NCBI GenBank assembly: GCA_013362295.1
Contig: JABFWJ010000328.1
Span: 1-6,573 of the forward strand
Origin: Thermoleophilia bacterium
GTDB lineage: Bacteria; Actinomycetota; Thermoleophilia; Gaiellales; Gaiellaceae
Length of the DNA: 6,573 nt
Direction: 5' to 3'
Every line of letters starts with the position of its first letter. Position 1 is the stretch's first letter. The notes under the pieces were generated by a model. The model searched no databases. It was not told the DNA's origin and saw nothing but the letters and a program-made list of their open reading frames with translations. Positions 5,866-6,573 of the stretch are shown here, piece after piece. The position numbers were made by a program, and so were the translations under genes.

Positions 5866-6573
5866 GCCGTGCGCGCCCTGCCGTCGAGCGTTTCGGGATC
5901 GAGTGCGGCGAGGGCGTCGTAGAGCGCGACATGGAAGGAGCCGGGGCCGGCCGCGTGCGCGGCTGCGTCCTCGCCCGCCACGCCGAACGCGACGAGCGCC
6001 GCCGCGGCGGCATCGAGGGGCGCGTCGCGGTTGACCGCGAGAAAGCATCCGGTCAGCGCGCTCGCCATGCAGCCGGTGCCGGTGACGGCCCCGAGCAGCG
6101 GGTGTCCGTTCTCGACGGCGATCACCGTCTCGCCATCCGAGACGTGATCGACGGCGCCCGTCACGGACGCGACGAGCCCGAGTCGCCTGCCGGCTTCCCG
6201 TGCGAGCTCACCCGGGTCTCCGCCGCCGCCGATCGACTCGACCCCGCGCACCTCCGCCTCGACGCCGACGAGCGTCGCCACCTCGCCGGCGTTTCCGCGC
6301 AGCACGGTCACGTCCAGCTGGTCGAGCAGGCGCTTCGCGGTCTCTGTCCGGTACGTCGTCGCACCCGCGCCGACGGGGTCGAGCACGACGGGGATACCCC
6401 GCTCGTTCGCGACGCGCCCGGCGAGCACCATCGCCTCGACCCAGGACGGGGAGAGCGTGCCGATGTTGAGCACGAGCGCGCCCGCGATCGCGGCCATCTC
6501 CTCGACCTCCTCGCGGGCATGCGCCATCACGGGCAGCGCGCCGAGCGCGAGGGTCGCATTCGCCGTCTCGTTC
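5862..6573 (-). CDS. thiM: Hydroxyethylthiazole kinase, N-terminus cut by the window edge
   Basis: ThiM phosphorylates 4-methyl-5-(2-hydroxyethyl)thiazole with ATP, a salvage step that supplies ThiE. About 236 residues are visible, in frame from base 6572; roughly the first 30 residues lie beyond the right edge. The visible part begins NETANATLALGALPVMAHA, the family's conserved N-terminal thiazole-binding region, so the GTG at 6530 is internal and not the start. Further motifs (counted from the first visible residue) are LNIGTLS (about 35-41), VLDPVGAGATTYRT (63-76), VLRGNAGEVATL (90-101), VTGAVDHVSDG (137-147) and GTGCMASAL (165-173) with the active-site Cys168. The protein ends shortly after a normal C-terminal helix, so the 3' part is complete. 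The TGA overlaps the thiE ATG. The operon promoter, and any TPP riboswitch, would lie beyond the window. Confidence 0.95.
   Translation of the reverse strand, partial: NETANATLALGALPVMAHAREEVEEMAAIAGALVLNIGTLSPSWVEAMVLAGRVANERGIPVVLDPVGAGATTYRTETAKRLLDQLDVTVLRGNAGEVATLVGVEAEVRGVESIGGGGDPGELAREAGRRLGLVASVTGAVDHVSDGETVIAVENGHPLLGAVTGTGCMASALTGCFLAVNRDAPLDAAAAALVAFGVAGEDAAAHAAGPGSFHVALYDALAALDPETLDGRARTA

Noticed and set aside
5866..6048. N-terminal extension of thiE from an upstream start at 6048
   Set aside because: The added 61 residues are Arg-rich, lie wholly inside thiM and have no ThiE similarity; ThiE similarity begins at the ATG at 5865.
6528..6530. GTG at 6530 as the thiM start
   Set aside because: The conserved ThiM segment TANATLALGALP continues in frame upstream to the window edge, so the GTG is an internal valine codon.
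5343..6573. TPP riboswitch within the thiamine operon
   Set aside because: No intergenic space exists in the visible part of the operon; a leader would lie upstream of thiM beyond the right edge.
1..6573. CRISPR array, tRNA or rRNA genes, insertion sequences, phage or defence genes
   Set aside because: No spaced direct repeats, cloverleaf-like segments, transposase or integrase motifs or terminal repeats were seen; nearly all the sequence is accounted for by eight genes.

Overview
This is high-GC DNA with dense, often overlapping genes and strong G/C third-position bias. That fits an actinobacterium; the gene mix and the style of the secreted proteins suggest a Thermoleophilia-like (Gaiellales/Solirubrobacterales) lineage, but this placement is inference from sequence style only. 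No mobile element, RNA gene, CRISPR array or riboswitch of a recognised class was seen.

Layout. (1) Minus strand, 1-1996: the start of a PLP-dependent group II decarboxylase (runs off the left edge) lies downstream of, and overlaps by ATGA, a complete PolX-family DNA polymerase with a C-terminal PHP domain. (2) Plus strand, 2007-3032: a polyprenol-phosphate mannose synthase-type glycosyltransferase followed 9 nt later by a small thioredoxin. The two units diverge with only about 10-22 bp between start codons. (3) Plus strand, 3033-4457: a leader with several possible hairpins, then two tandem genes for secreted proteins that share the same N-terminal Cys-pair domain; the first also carries two FxLYD-like beta domains. 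(4) 4469-4509: a perfect 16-bp inverted repeat between convergent genes, a likely bidirectional terminator. (5) Minus strand, 4521-6573: a thiamine operon thiM-thiE-thiL (thiM cut by the right edge), with overlapping junctions.

How they work together. ThiM phosphorylates salvaged hydroxyethylthiazole, ThiE joins it to the pyrimidine to give thiamine monophosphate, and ThiL phosphorylates that to the active cofactor, so the operon covers thiazole salvage plus the last two steps. ThiE and ThiL are both shorter than usual while keeping most recognisable motifs. The mannose-lipid synthase probably feeds cell-envelope glycosylation. The paralogous secreted pair has no function I can name and is, with its leader, the least explained part of the window.
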